Source: Curtobacterium sp. GC_Cur_3 | GTDB lineage: Bacteria; Actinomycetota; Actinomycetes; Actinomycetales; Microbacteriaceae | Assembly (NCBI RefSeq): GCF_026544205.1 | Contig: NZ_JALNUI010000013.1 | Span: 39,395 to 103,394, forward strand | Reading direction: 5' to 3' | DNA: 64,000 bases | Shown here: positions 47,862 through 56,702 of the stretch, piece after piece | Layout of the letters: the number at the start of each line of letters is the position of its first letter | Position numbering within the stretch: position 1 is the stretch's first letter | Program-made: the position numbers and the translations under genes | The notes under the pieces: generated by a model | What the model saw: the letters and a program-made list of their open reading frames with translations, nothing else | Told to the model about the DNA's origin: nothing | The model's database searches: none

Positions 47862-49202
47862 GTGACCAGAACAGGAACCCGCCGGGCCGCGGCCGGCCGT
47901 CGCCGGCGCGCACGGTGGATCGGGGCGGCCGCCGTCCTGGCGGTGACCGCGTCGGCACTCGCCGGCTGCGCCACCCCGGGCGCGACCACGCTCGACACGT
48001 CCGCGCCCGTGCACCTCACGATGTGGTCCGGGCAGAGCGACCAGGCCGAGAAGCTGCTGCAGGCCCTGGTCGACGAGTACGAGCGCGCGCACCCGAACGT
48101 GACGATCGACATGTCCCCGGGTGCCTCGTCGACGGACGAGCTCCTGCAGAAGCTCGCGGCGTCCTTCGCGGGCAACGACTCGCCCGACATCTCGTACACC
48201 TTCGGGTCCTGGGCGAGCCAGCTCGAGCGGTCGGACCGCACGCTCGACCTCCGGGACACGGTCGCCGAGCCGGGCGTGCACTGGGACGAGTTCACCGCCG
48301 CCGCGCGCAACACCGCGCAGCCGACGGGTGGCAAGGTCATCGGGTTCCCGGCGGTGGTGGACAACATCTCGCTGCTGTACAACACGACGGTCTTCGACCG
48401 CGCCCACGTCGCGTACCCGACGGCTGACTGGACGTGGGCGGACTTCCGGAAGGCCGCGAAGCAGCTCACCGACAAGGACAGCAACACGTTCGGCTACGGG
48501 TACTCGGTGTCCGGCAGCGAGGAGACCACCTGGCAGATGTGGCCGCACCTCTGGCAGGACGGCGGCTCGATCCTGTCGAAGGACGGCAAGCGGGCCGCGT
48601 TCGACTCCCCGGCCGGGGTGAAGTCGCTCGGTTCCCTCCGCGACATGGCCGTCAAGGACAAGAGCGTCTACCTCGACCAGACGGACACGAAGTTCGCGCA
48701 GCTGTTCGAGAGCGACCGGATCGGCATGATCACCTCCGGACCGTGGGAGCTCTCCGCGCTGAAGACCGCCGGCACCTCCTACGGCGTCGTCCAGCTCCCG
48801 GGGACCGACGGCGACCACCAGACCGTGTCCGGGCCCGACCTCTGGACCCTCTTCGACAACCACGACGTGAACCGCGCGCACTGGGCGACGGAGTTCACGA
48901 AGTGGCTGACGGCGAAGGAGCAGGACGAACGCTTCAACGTCGCCGTGGGCAACCTGCCGCTGCGCTCCAGTGAGGCGACGAGCGAGGCGTTCCGGAAGCA
49001 GGCGAAGGCGCTCCCCGGGCTCGACGCCATGCAGGCGAACTCCGCGAACGCGAAGCAGACCAGGCCGACCGTCCCGGGCTACAACGGCCTGTCCGAGGCG
49101 TTCGGCAACGCCGTCGCACACGTCCTCCAGGGCGAGGGCGACCCGAAGACCGCACTCCGGCAGGCGAGCGTCGCCGCCGACAAGGCACTCCGCCAAGGCT
49201 AG
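47862..49202 (+). CDS. CUT1-family sugar ABC transporter substrate-binding lipoprotein
   Basis: 446 residues from GTG 47862, chosen for GAAGGAG six bases upstream. Basic signal peptide with lipobox SALAGCAT, then a type 1 sugar-binding fold: VHLTMWSGQSDQAEKLLQALVDEYERAHPNV, then ADWTWADFRKAAKQLT and the late ERFNVAVGNLPLRSS. It feeds the two permeases downstream. AgaS and the DeoR regulator suggest an amino sugar or galactosamine derivative. The ATPase (MsiK-like) must be supplied from elsewhere, as is usual in actinobacteria. Confidence 0.9.
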   Translation: MTRTGTRRAAAGRRRRARWIGAAAVLAVTASALAGCATPGATTLDTSAPVHLTMWSGQSDQAEKLLQALVDEYERAHPNVTIDMSPGASSTDELLQKLAASFAGNDSPDISYTFGSWASQLERSDRTLDLRDTVAEPGVHWDEFTAAARNTAQPTGGKVIGFPAVVDNISLLYNTTVFDRAHVAYPTADWTWADFRKAAKQLTDKDSNTFGYGYSVSGSEETTWQMWPHLWQDGGSILSKDGKRAAFDSPAGVKSLGSLRDMAVKDKSVYLDQTDTKFAQLFESDRIGMITSGPWELSALKTAGTSYGVVQLPGTDGDHQTVSGPDLWTLFDNHDVNRAHWATEFTKWLTAKEQDERFNVAVGNLPLRSSEATSEAFRKQAKALPGLDAMQANSANAKQTRPTVPGYNGLSEAFGNAVAHVLQGEGDPKTALRQASVAADKALRQG

Positions 49203-49210
49203 GAGGACCC

Positions 49211-50167
49211 ATGACCACGTTCGCACTCCGCCCCACCGAACCCGCGAAGCGCCCGGACGACCCGGGGAAGGCCCGACGTCGCCGTCGGTCCGCCGCGTCC
49301 GTCCGCGAAGGACTCGCCGGGTGGGGCTTCGTCGGCCCCGCGCTCCTCATCGTCCTCGGACTCACCGTCTTCCCCGGCGTGTGGGCCCTGGTGCTGTCGT
49401 TCCAGAGCTGGGACGGCTTCAGCCCGGCGACGTTCATCGGTGGGCAGAACTACGCCGACCTGGTGACCGACGAGGGCGTCCGCGCCGCCGTCGTGCACAC
49501 GGTCCTCTACACCGTGCTGTTCGTGCCGGCCTCGTTGCTGCTCGGACTGGCGCTCGCAGTCGCCCTGAACCGACGCATCCGCTTCATCGGGCTCTACCGC
49601 ACCGCGATATTCGTGCCGTTCGTCGCGTCGGCAGCCGCCACCGGCATCCTGACCACGTACCTCTTCAGCCCGCAGTTCGGCATCGTGAACAACGTGCTGC
49701 GGGTCCTGCACCTGCCACAGCAGGGCTGGTTGGAGGACCGCGGCGAGGCCATGCTCGTGATCGTCATCATGTCGCTCTGGGGCCAGGCCGCGTTCACGAC
49801 CGTCATCTACCTCGCGGCGTTGCAGGACGTCCCGGGAGACGTGATCGAGGCGGCCCGGATCGACGGCGCGAACGCCTGGCAGACGTTCTGGCGGGTGGTC
49901 TGGCCGCACCTCGGCCCGGTCACCGCGTTCGTCGCGATCTACCAGACCCTCCAGGCCGTGCAGCTCTTCGACCTCGTCTACGCGACCACCCGCGGCGGGC
50001 CCCTCGACGCCACGCAGACGATCGTCTACTACCTCTGGAAGACCGCGTTCCAGAACCTCCAGTTCGGGTACGGCTCGGCGATCGCCTACGGGATGTTCTT
50101 CGCCACGCTCGTCGCCACCGTCGTCGTCACGCTCGTGCAGCGCCGCGCGGGAAGGAGCTCCTTCTGA
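49211..50167 (+). CDS. CUT1 sugar ABC transporter permease (MalF/UgpA-like)
   Basis: 318 residues with a basic N-terminal tail (PGKARRRRRSAASVREG), six helices and the EAA loop (VIEAARIDGANAWQTFWRVVWP). It partners the next gene to form the membrane channel. It starts eight bases after the binding-protein stop and shares a base with the next gene (TGATG). Confidence 0.93.
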   Translation: MTTFALRPTEPAKRPDDPGKARRRRRSAASVREGLAGWGFVGPALLIVLGLTVFPGVWALVLSFQSWDGFSPATFIGGQNYADLVTDEGVRAAVVHTVLYTVLFVPASLLLGLALAVALNRRIRFIGLYRTAIFVPFVASAAATGILTTYLFSPQFGIVNNVLRVLHLPQQGWLEDRGEAMLVIVIMSLWGQAAFTTVIYLAALQDVPGDVIEAARIDGANAWQTFWRVVWPHLGPVTAFVAIYQTLQAVQLFDLVYATTRGGPLDATQTIVYYLWKTAFQNLQFGYGSAIAYGMFFATLVATVVVTLVQRRAGRSSF

Positions 50168-51069
50168 TGTCCACCGAGACCCAGGTCCTCGACACCCCGC
50201 TCCGGCAGGGCGCCCTCGTGTCGTCCCGGTCGGACGGCGCCGTCCGCCGCCGGCGCGGCTGGCCCTTCAGCCCCTGGCACCTGCTGCTCCTGCCGGTGTC
50301 GCTGCTCTTCCTGCTGCCGTTCGTCGAGATGTTCCTGACGTCCGTCGAACCAGCGTCGGAGATCAACAGGTTCCCGCCGTCCTTCCTCCCGACGCAGTTC
50401 ACCCTCGGCGGGTACGCGCGGCTCTTCGCCGACTCGGACATCCTGCACTGGCTGCTCAACACGGTGATCGTCTCGGCGTCGGCGATCGTCTCGCACCTCG
50501 TCCTCTGCTCGCTGGCCGGCTACGGCTTCGCGCGGCTGCGGTTCCCGGGGCGCACCTTCGGCTTCCTCGCGATCCTGGCGACGATCATGATCCCGTCGCA
50601 GCTGCTGATGATCCCGACGTACGTCATGTTCGCCCGCCTCCACCTGGTCGACCACCTCGGCGCGGCGATCGTCCCGTGGCTCGCATCCGCGTTCGGCATC
50701 TTCCTGATGCGCCAGTTCTTCCTGTCGCTGCCGGCGGAGCTCGAGGAAGCGGGCATGATCGACGGCTGCACCCGGCTGCAGGTCTTCTTCCGCATCGTGC
50801 TGCCACTGGCTCGCCCGGCCCTGGCGACCCTGGCGATCTTCACCCTGCTCGGCTCGTGGAACGACCTGGTCTGGCCGCTCGTGGCCATCAACAACGACCA
50901 CGCCTTCACGCTCCAGCTCGGCCTCACCAACTTCCAGGGGTCCCGGCGGACCGACTGGTCGTTGCTCATGGCGGGGAACGTCGTCGCGACGCTCCCGCTC
51001 ATCCTGCTGTTCCTGGTCGCCCAGAAGCAGTTCGTCGCGACCATGGCGTCGGCGGGCCTCAAGGGCTGA
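50167..51069 (+). CDS. CUT1 sugar ABC transporter permease (MalG/UgpE-like)
   Basis: 300 residues: a basic N-terminus, six helices and the EAA loop (LEEAGMIDGCTRLQVFFRIVLP). The late FLVAQKQFVATMASAGLKG is the usual MalG-type C-terminus. It forms a heterodimer with the preceding permease. Confidence 0.93.
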   Translation: MSTETQVLDTPLRQGALVSSRSDGAVRRRRGWPFSPWHLLLLPVSLLFLLPFVEMFLTSVEPASEINRFPPSFLPTQFTLGGYARLFADSDILHWLLNTVIVSASAIVSHLVLCSLAGYGFARLRFPGRTFGFLAILATIMIPSQLLMIPTYVMFARLHLVDHLGAAIVPWLASAFGIFLMRQFFLSLPAELEEAGMIDGCTRLQVFFRIVLPLARPALATLAIFTLLGSWNDLVWPLVAINNDHAFTLQLGLTNFQGSRRTDWSLLMAGNVVATLPLILLFLVAQKQFVATMASAGLKG

Positions 51070-51113
51070 GCGCCCACGATTCCCGCCACCCGCCACCACC
51101 GGAAAGGAAGACC

Positions 51114-52262
51114 GTGACCGCAGACGTCACCATCCCCGCCAGCTCCACCCGCGGCGAGATCCACCAGCAGCCGCAGGCATGGCGCGACCTCGCCGTGCTC
51201 CTCGACCGGGCACGGGAGGACCTCGACGCCTTCCTCGGCCGAGCACTGGAGGACCCGCGCACCCGCGTGGTCTTCACCGGTGCAGGCACCTCGGCGTTCG
51301 TCGGCCGCATCGCCGCCGAGTCGCTCCGCGGTCGGTCCGGCCGCCGCTTCGACGCCGTGGCGAGCACCGACATCGTCGCGGCACCGCGGACCCTGCTCGC
51401 CGAGGACCTCCCCGTCCTGCTCGTCTCGTTCGCCCGGTCGGGCAACTCCCCGGAGAGCGCCGCAGCGACGGAGCTCGTGGACGCGTTGGCACCCGTCGCC
51501 CACCACCTCGTCGTCACGTGCGACCCGTCCGGTGCGCTTGCCGTCGCACACCGCGACCGCGCGGACTCGTTCGTGCTCGTGATGCCGCCGCAGACGAACG
51601 ACACCGGCTTCGCGATGACGTCGAGCTTCTCCAGCATGCTGCTCGCCGCCCTCCTGGCGTTCGTCCCGTCGGACGCCGCCGCGCTCGACCGGGTCGTCGC
51701 GTCGGGGGAGCGGGCACTCGGTGCCGAGGACACCCTCCAGCGCATCCTCGACGTGTCGCCGAGGCGCATCGTCTTCCTGGGCGGTGGCACCCTCGCCGGG
51801 CTGGCCGAGGAGTCCGCGCTGAAGACGCTCGAACTGACCGCCGGCGGCATCGCGGCGTTCCACGACACCCCGCTCGGGTTCCGGCACGGTCCGAAGGCCG
51901 TGCTCGACGACGAGACGGTCGTGGTCGTCCTCCGGTCGGCCGACCCGACGGTGCGGCGCTACGACGACGACATCGTCCGCGAACTCCGAGCCGACCGGCC
52001 CGGTCAGGTGGTGGTCGTCGGCGCCGACGGGCTGGAGGGTGCCCCAGTGTCGGACCTCGACCTCGCCTTCCCCGAGGTGGACGGACTCGACGACGGTCTC
52101 CGCGCCGTCGCACTCGTCGCCGTCGCGCAGCTCCTCGCCCTGCACGCCTCCGTGCGGCTCGGGTGCACGCCCGACAACCCCTTCCCCGACGGCTCGGTGA
52201 ACCGCGTCGTCCGGGGCGTCGTCATCCACCCCCTCGACGGCGACCACGGAGCGCGGGCGTGA
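51114..52262 (+). CDS. agaS: SIS-domain sugar isomerase/deaminase, AgaS-like
   Basis: 382 residues from GTG 51114, behind GGAAAGGAAG. Two SIS domains: residues about 45-200 (VVFTGAGTSAFVGRIAAESL, then LLVSFARSGNSPES) and about 215-370 (VFLGGGTLAGLAEESALKTLELTAG, then FHDTPLGFRHGPKAVL). This matches AgaS of N-acetylgalactosamine/galactosamine pathways, an aldose-ketose isomerase or deaminase on the 6-phosphate. It overlaps the truncated kinase remnant by GTGA. Confidence 0.88.
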   Translation: MTADVTIPASSTRGEIHQQPQAWRDLAVLLDRAREDLDAFLGRALEDPRTRVVFTGAGTSAFVGRIAAESLRGRSGRRFDAVASTDIVAAPRTLLAEDLPVLLVSFARSGNSPESAAATELVDALAPVAHHLVVTCDPSGALAVAHRDRADSFVLVMPPQTNDTGFAMTSSFSSMLLAALLAFVPSDAAALDRVVASGERALGAEDTLQRILDVSPRRIVFLGGGTLAGLAEESALKTLELTAGGIAAFHDTPLGFRHGPKAVLDDETVVVVLRSADPTVRRYDDDIVRELRADRPGQVVVVGADGLEGAPVSDLDLAFPEVDGLDDGLRAVALVAVAQLLALHASVRLGCTPDNPFPDGSVNRVVRGVVIHPLDGDHGARA

Positions 52263-52345
52263 CCCTGTTCCTCGGCCTCGACGGCCGGGGGACCAAGACG
52301 GCCGTGGTGCTCGTCGACGCAGACGAGCGGGCACGGGCTCGCTGA
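52259..52345 (+). pseudogene. Truncated BadF/BadG-type N-acetylhexosamine kinase
   Basis: A 28-codon frame starting at the GTGA overlap with agaS. It encodes the N-terminal phosphate-binding strand of a BadF/BadG/BcrA-type sugar kinase (FLGLDGRGTKTAVVLVDAD; the usual DGGGTKT has Arg for Gly), then stops. The next 200 bases contain no further kinase sequence and a terminator follows. The operon's kinase therefore appears deleted, leaving phosphorylation to another locus. Confidence 0.7.
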
Positions 52346-52469
52346 CCGACGGCGAACGCGGGGCGCACACCCACCGCGCCGGCGGCTGGAGTGAGCTGAT
52401 CGTGGCGCGACGCGGCTCCCGTTCAGCGCTGACCGCGTGGTCGGTGGTGGAGGCGACCAGGCAGGGCCG

Positions 52470-52502
52470 GGAGGCTCGGTCCGGGTCCGCCACCGAGCCT
52501 CC
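52470..52502 (+). terminator. Terminator hairpin, GGAGGC family
   Basis: GGAGGCTCGGT pairs with ACCGAGCCTCC around an 11-base loop, ending the transporter/agaS operon and preceding the promoter of the lipoprotein gene. Confidence 0.75.
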
Positions 52503-52536
52503 AGGACGGCCGTCTGGTCCGGTCAGACGACTGCGT

Positions 52537-52542
52537 TACGCT
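52537..52542 (+). promoter_or_regulatory. -10 box for a leaderless transcript
   Basis: TACGCT, six bases, then ATG 52549; no Shine-Dalgarno sequence. Confidence 0.5.
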
Positions 52543-52548
52543 CCCGCC

Positions 52549-54012
52549 ATGCTCTGGGGGAGACGACGGACACGTTCGGTGACGGTGCTGACCGCTGTGG
52601 GGGTCGCTACCGTGTTGATGGTCAGCGGCTGTTCGGTCCACGTCGACGCTGGTTCGGCCGGCGCGCTGAAGGCGGAGCAGGCGCTGGCGAAGATCGACGG
52701 CGTGCGGTCGGTCTCCGGCCTGGGGACGAACAACCTCCCGTTCGCCGGCACCGTCACGGCGTTCGTCGTCACCGACGACGACCTGTCGGACACGAAGCTG
52801 CAGACCGTCACGGACGCGGTCGGCCGGTGGGCAGTGCAGCACACCGGAGCCTCCGTGTCGTACTCGGCACGCGTCGAAGCGGACGGGTTCGGGTTCTTCG
52901 TCGGCCGGCACGCGTCGGAGAGCAAGGAGGTCCTCGGCGTCGTCGACGACCTCCGCTCGGGTGGGCACTGGCTCGGCGGCAGCGTCAGCGCTCCGGACGC
53001 GTCCGGCCGGGGGAGTTCCTCGATCCAGCTCGACGTCGAGCGCCCGTCGGACCTCGTCCGCGGCTGGGACGCGGTGCGGGAGGTCGCCGCCGCGGCGGGG
53101 TGGAAGGACGTCTCACTGACGGCCGCAGCCTGGAACAAGCCCGAGAAGAGCACGCTCAGCCGGCACAACCCCGACTCCAGCATCTCCAACGCCGACAGCC
53201 GTGTCGAGGACGTCCACGGTGACCCGTCCGCCGAGGTCGCCGCGTACCGGGCGGTGAGCGCGGCGCACTCGGTGACCAGCGCCTCCGTCCAGCCCGGACG
53301 CATCCACGTCCACCTCGCCGACGGCGCGGACATCGACGATGCCGCTGCGCTGATCAAGCGGGCAGCACCGGACACCGTGGCGCTCGTCGACGGCGGCATC
53401 ATCACCACCGACGACTCCGGCGACGCCGGCGAGAAGGCCGACCCTGGCGAGTACGGCGAAGCGAACCGCCTCGCCCGCACCATCGACCGTCCGGGAGTCT
53501 CCGCGATCGTCCTGAGGGGGCCGGCTCTGGTGACGGTCACCGCCGACGGGACCGACAACGCGCTCAGCGCTGCGGCGACGCTCGTCGCCGCGTCCCCGAC
53601 GGCACCGGTCCAGACCCTCGAGGTCGGCTCGTCGAAGGCCGCGCTCGAGGACCGCGGGGAGGACGGCTTGCTGCTGAGCGGCTCGGCGTCGCGGTTCGGC
53701 GACTCGGTCACGGTGGGTCGCCAGCTCACGGGGTTCCTGCCCGCTCGCGTGTCCCTGTCCGACGCGAACGCCTCCGTCACGGTCACGCTGCCGACGGCGG
53801 AGGACGCTCCGGCCCTCGTCGCGGCGCTGAAGCCGGTCGTGCCGAGCGGGACCGCGTTGCAGGTGCGTCTGGCAGGGCAGCCCTCCGAGACGTGGGCGGA
53901 GCTCACCCTGCGGGACGGCACCCTGGGCGTCGACGCGCTCCGGTCGGAGTCGGAGCGGAACGACACCCGGACACGTCTGAGCGACGCCGTCCGCGACGCC
54001 TGGAACGGCTGA
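52549..54012 (+). CDS. Lipoprotein with repeated alpha-beta modules, function unknown (487 aa)
   Basis: Signal peptide with lipobox LMVSGCSV (Cys at about 28). The mature part holds about five modules beginning like ALAKIDGVRSVSGLG, REVAAAAGWKDVSL and YRAVSAAHSVTSASVQPG, each about 90 residues. This is the same style as the lipoprotein at 42235, so the two are probably distant paralogues. The start is ATG 52549 by the -10 box. Just beyond its stop lies a decayed 5' end of a relative on the other strand. Confidence 0.75.
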   Translation: MLWGRRRTRSVTVLTAVGVATVLMVSGCSVHVDAGSAGALKAEQALAKIDGVRSVSGLGTNNLPFAGTVTAFVVTDDDLSDTKLQTVTDAVGRWAVQHTGASVSYSARVEADGFGFFVGRHASESKEVLGVVDDLRSGGHWLGGSVSAPDASGRGSSSIQLDVERPSDLVRGWDAVREVAAAAGWKDVSLTAAAWNKPEKSTLSRHNPDSSISNADSRVEDVHGDPSAEVAAYRAVSAAHSVTSASVQPGRIHVHLADGADIDDAAALIKRAAPDTVALVDGGIITTDDSGDAGEKADPGEYGEANRLARTIDRPGVSAIVLRGPALVTVTADGTDNALSAAATLVAASPTAPVQTLEVGSSKAALEDRGEDGLLLSGSASRFGDSVTVGRQLTGFLPARVSLSDANASVTVTLPTAEDAPALVAALKPVVPSGTALQVRLAGQPSETWAELTLRDGTLGVDALRSESERNDTRTRLSDAVRDAWNG

Positions 54013-54091
54013 CCCGGTCCGGGCGGACCACGAGAGGCGTGCCGCGACCGCTGCCCCCACGGCAGCGGTCGCGGTCGACCGGATTCCCCAT
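54013..54091 (-). pseudogene. Decayed 5' end of a lipoprotein gene related to the one at 42235
   Basis: On the minus strand the sequence parallels the signal-peptide region of the 42235-43128 gene: both read ...ATCCGG...GCTGCTGTGGGGGCAGC-like and translate as IR-x2-A-x-AAVGAAVAA-x-LS. About two bases are missing right after the ATG, shifting the frame, the lipobox Cys is lost, and the remainder is replaced by the neighbouring gene. Confidence 0.65.
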
Positions 54092-54146
54092 CCCACGGCT
54101 CACTCTGCCCCCGCGATCGGCCCCGCACATCAGCCGCGAGGACGAA

Positions 54147-54164
54147 CTGTGTCCCGGGACACAG
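54147..54164. promoter_or_regulatory. Perfect 18-bp palindrome, operator-like
   Basis: CTGTGTCCCGGGACACAG, about 150 bases upstream of the esterase gene and upstream of a TATCGT -10-like box near 54222. It is typical in length and symmetry of a dimeric repressor site. The regulator is unknown. Confidence 0.4.
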
Positions 54165-54313
54165 CCGGGTCGGTCTAGTGAGACTCACGGCGGTTCGCGC
54201 CTGCTTGCCTTCCAGTGAGGTATCGTCGGCGCGAGGGAAAAACGCGGCTGTCGTCAGCCGCGGCGACACGTGGTCCGGGTGGACCGCCACTTCTGGATCA
54301 CCAGGAGTGTGCC

Positions 54314-55318
54314 GTGACCGACACGATGTCCCGTCCCCCGTTCGACCCCGAGCTGCAGGGGTTCCTCGACCGTCTCCATGCGCGCGGGCCGTTCGTGCTC
54401 ACACGCGAGATGCTGCCGGCGATGCGAGCGCTGGACGTGTCCGAAGCCGAACTCGACGACCGGCTCCGGCAACGCGGCCTCGAACGCCGGTCGGTTCGTG
54501 TGCCCGTCGACGACGGCACGACGATCGCCCTCGCGGTCATCCAGCGCATCGGTCGGACGGGCACAGCTCCGGCGTTCTTCACCATCCACGGCGGGGGGAT
54601 GATGTTCGGGCACCACCTCGGCAACCTCGAGTCCTACGACGACTGGCTGCTGACCCACGACGTGGTCCTGCTGAGCATCGACTACCGTCTGGCGCCGGAG
54701 CACCCGGACCCGGTGCCGGTGGAGGACTGCTACGCCGGACTCGTCTGGACCGCCGACCACGCCGAGGAGCTCGGGATCGACCCGACACGCATCGTGCTCG
54801 TCGGACAGAGTGCCGGCGGAGGCCTGGCCGCGGGGACGGCGCTCCTCGCCCGGGACCGTGGCGGGCCCGCTGTCCACGCCCAGGTCCTGGTCTCGCCGAT
54901 GCTCGACGACAGCGACTCGACGACGTCCACCCACCAGATCGACGGCATCGGCGTGGCCGACCGGGCGATGACCCGGTTCGGCTGGGACGCGTACCTCGGC
55001 GACCACCGCGACGGTGAGGTCTCCATCCACGCGGCACCGGCACGCGCGACCGATCTGCGCGGGATGCCGCCCACCTACCTGGACTGTGGCAGCGCCGAGG
55101 TGTTCCGCGACGAGACCGTCGCCTTCGCCAGCCGCCTCTGGGCTGCCGGGGTCGACGCCGAGCTGCACGTCTGGCCCGGGGCCTTCCACGGGTTCACCAG
55201 CATGGTGCCGCACGCGGTCGTCTCCCGCCGCGCGGTCGCCGCACTCGCCGACTGGACGACGCGACTGCTCGGGCCGGGACCGCTCGCCGCGGGTCCGGCT
55301 GCTCCTGTCCGAGGCTGA
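54314..55318 (+). CDS. Alpha/beta hydrolase of the hormone-sensitive lipase family
   Basis: 334 residues from GTG 54314, with AGGAG seven bases upstream. Features in order: the oxyanion-hole FTIHGGGMMFGH, IDYRLAPEHPDPVPVEDC, the nucleophile elbow LVGQSAGGGLAAG, a likely catalytic Asp in the TYLDCGSAEVFRDE region and the His in WPGAFHGF. This is a cytoplasmic carboxylesterase acting on short-chain esters. The preceding palindrome suggests local repression. No partner genes. Confidence 0.9.
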   Translation: MTDTMSRPPFDPELQGFLDRLHARGPFVLTREMLPAMRALDVSEAELDDRLRQRGLERRSVRVPVDDGTTIALAVIQRIGRTGTAPAFFTIHGGGMMFGHHLGNLESYDDWLLTHDVVLLSIDYRLAPEHPDPVPVEDCYAGLVWTADHAEELGIDPTRIVLVGQSAGGGLAAGTALLARDRGGPAVHAQVLVSPMLDDSDSTTSTHQIDGIGVADRAMTRFGWDAYLGDHRDGEVSIHAAPARATDLRGMPPTYLDCGSAEVFRDETVAFASRLWAAGVDAELHVWPGAFHGFTSMVPHAVVSRRAVAALADWTTRLLGPGPLAAGPAAPVRG

Positions 55319-55367
55319 GCTGGACCAGGCTGACAGCTGGTTCGAGCGGCGCGATGCCGGGCGCCGG

Positions 55368-55373
55368 TAGCGT
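55368..55373 (+). promoter_or_regulatory. -10 box for a leaderless transcript
   Basis: TAGCGT, six bases, then ATG 55380; no Shine-Dalgarno sequence. Confidence 0.45.
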
Positions 55374-55379
55374 TCCGGC

Positions 55380-55895
55380 ATGCGATCCCGACCGACGCCC
55401 GAGCAGTTCGACCGGCTGTTCGCCGACACGGACCGGTACCGCGACCACGCCGACTGGCCGACGGACGGCACCGACCTCTTCGACGAGACGCCCACCGTGC
55501 AGTACTACGTCACGGGCAACTCGCAGGTGAGCGGCTGCCATCCCGATCCCGACCACATCCTGCGGGTCACGCACGAGGGCGGCCAGATCCAGAACGGTCG
55601 ACTGGCACTCGGTGTGTGGCAGAAGGTCGCGGTCGTGCAGCCCGACGGCCGCGTCACCACCTGGGCGACGGAGCCACGGGCCGCGATCGTGGAGGTCGGC
55701 AGGGTGTCCACCACGCCCGGCTACGACCTGTGGCCTCTGCTGGAGGCGTCGGCGGACGACCCGGCGTACCCGACGCCGTTCGAGGACTCCCGGGCCGGCC
55801 GCCGCGAGGCGATCGACCTCGCGATGGTCGCGGCCCGACGAGCCGGCAAGCCCGTGCTCGTCGGGCACTTCCGGCGCAGCGTCGACTGGTACTGA
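55380..55895 (+). CDS. Unknown cytoplasmic protein (171 aa)
   Basis: 171 residues rich in Asp, Arg and aromatic residues, with no signal peptide or membrane helix. It contains VQYYVTGNSQVSGCHPDPDHILRV and a late AIDLAMVAARRAGKPVLVGHF. The composition is that of a soluble enzyme or binding domain, but no family motif is visible. It is convergent with the next gene, six bases apart. Confidence 0.65.
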   Translation: MRSRPTPEQFDRLFADTDRYRDHADWPTDGTDLFDETPTVQYYVTGNSQVSGCHPDPDHILRVTHEGGQIQNGRLALGVWQKVAVVQPDGRVTTWATEPRAAIVEVGRVSTTPGYDLWPLLEASADDPAYPTPFEDSRAGRREAIDLAMVAARRAGKPVLVGHFRRSVDWY

Positions 55896-55901
55896 CCCGG
55901 G

Positions 55902-56558
55902 TCAGGACCCGGACGTCGGGGACTCGGTCGGGGCCGACGGCGCGTCGCTCGGCTTCGGGGCGTCCTTGCCCGGCTTCGGCGGCTCCGGCGCGTCCCTCCC
56001 GTCCTTCGGAGCGGCCGGAGCAGCTGCGCCCGGCTTCGGCGCCGCGTCGCCACGCGGCGCACCGGCCGGTCCGCACGTCGCGCCGGGACCACCGGCGGCA
56101 GGACCACCAGCGGCATCGCCCGCGGCCGGCCCTCCCGCGGCCGGCCCTCCCGCGGCCGGCCCTCCGGCGGCCGGGCCATCAGTCGGAGCCCCGGTGGGAG
56201 CTCCACTCGGTGCCCCAGTTGGTGCCCCACTCGGCACTCCGGAAGGAGCACCGGTCGGCGCCCCCATCGCACTGCTGCCCCCGCCGTCGCTGCCCGCGGC
56301 GACCGCCGCGGTGACGCCGACCCCGCCGATCAGCACCGCGACGACGGCCGCGCCGATCCCGAGTCGGCGACGAAGGCCCTGCCGGCGACCCCGCTCGCTG
56401 CCGGCGGCCGACGACGCAACGGAGGCCGAGCCTCCCGGCTGGTGCTCGGAGGTCGCGGCGAACTGCTCGGTCGGCTGGGCGTCACGGCCGAAGCCGTCGC
56501 GGGGGTACTCGCGGGTCGGGTCGGCGTCGTCGTCGTGGTGGTCGTGGTTCGTGGTCAT
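55902..56558 (-). CDS. Single-pass membrane protein with Pro/Ala/Gly-repeat outer domain
   Basis: 218 residues from ATG 56558, with TGGAG upstream. An acidic, His/Asp-rich cytoplasmic part (residues 1-70) is followed by a basic stop (ERGRRQGLRRR), one helix at about 70-90, then an external tail of APTGAPSG-type and PAAGG-type repeats coded by repeated CCGGCCCTCCCGCGG units, ending in a Lys/Pro-rich stretch. It is probably a cell-wall spanning or intrinsically disordered protein. It is divergent from the two-component genes and may be a target of them; that is inference. Confidence 0.65.
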   Translation of the reverse strand: MTTNHDHHDDDADPTREYPRDGFGRDAQPTEQFAATSEHQPGGSASVASSAAGSERGRRQGLRRRLGIGAAVVAVLIGGVGVTAAVAAGSDGGGSSAMGAPTGAPSGVPSGAPTGAPSGAPTGAPTDGPAAGGPAAGGPAAGGPAAGDAAGGPAAGGPGATCGPAGAPRGDAAPKPGAAAPAAPKDGRDAPEPPKPGKDAPKPSDAPSAPTESPTSGS

Positions 56559-56702
56559 GGTCGCTCCAGTTCGTCGTCCGGCGGTGTGCCGGTCCGGCGG
56601 TCCTGCCGGTGACGACCACGGTCGAAGTCGAATCTGAAGCAGGACTGAAGCCCAGGTGCTGCACAGGTGGCTCCATGCTCGGTGATTGCCGGATCGACCA
56701 CC

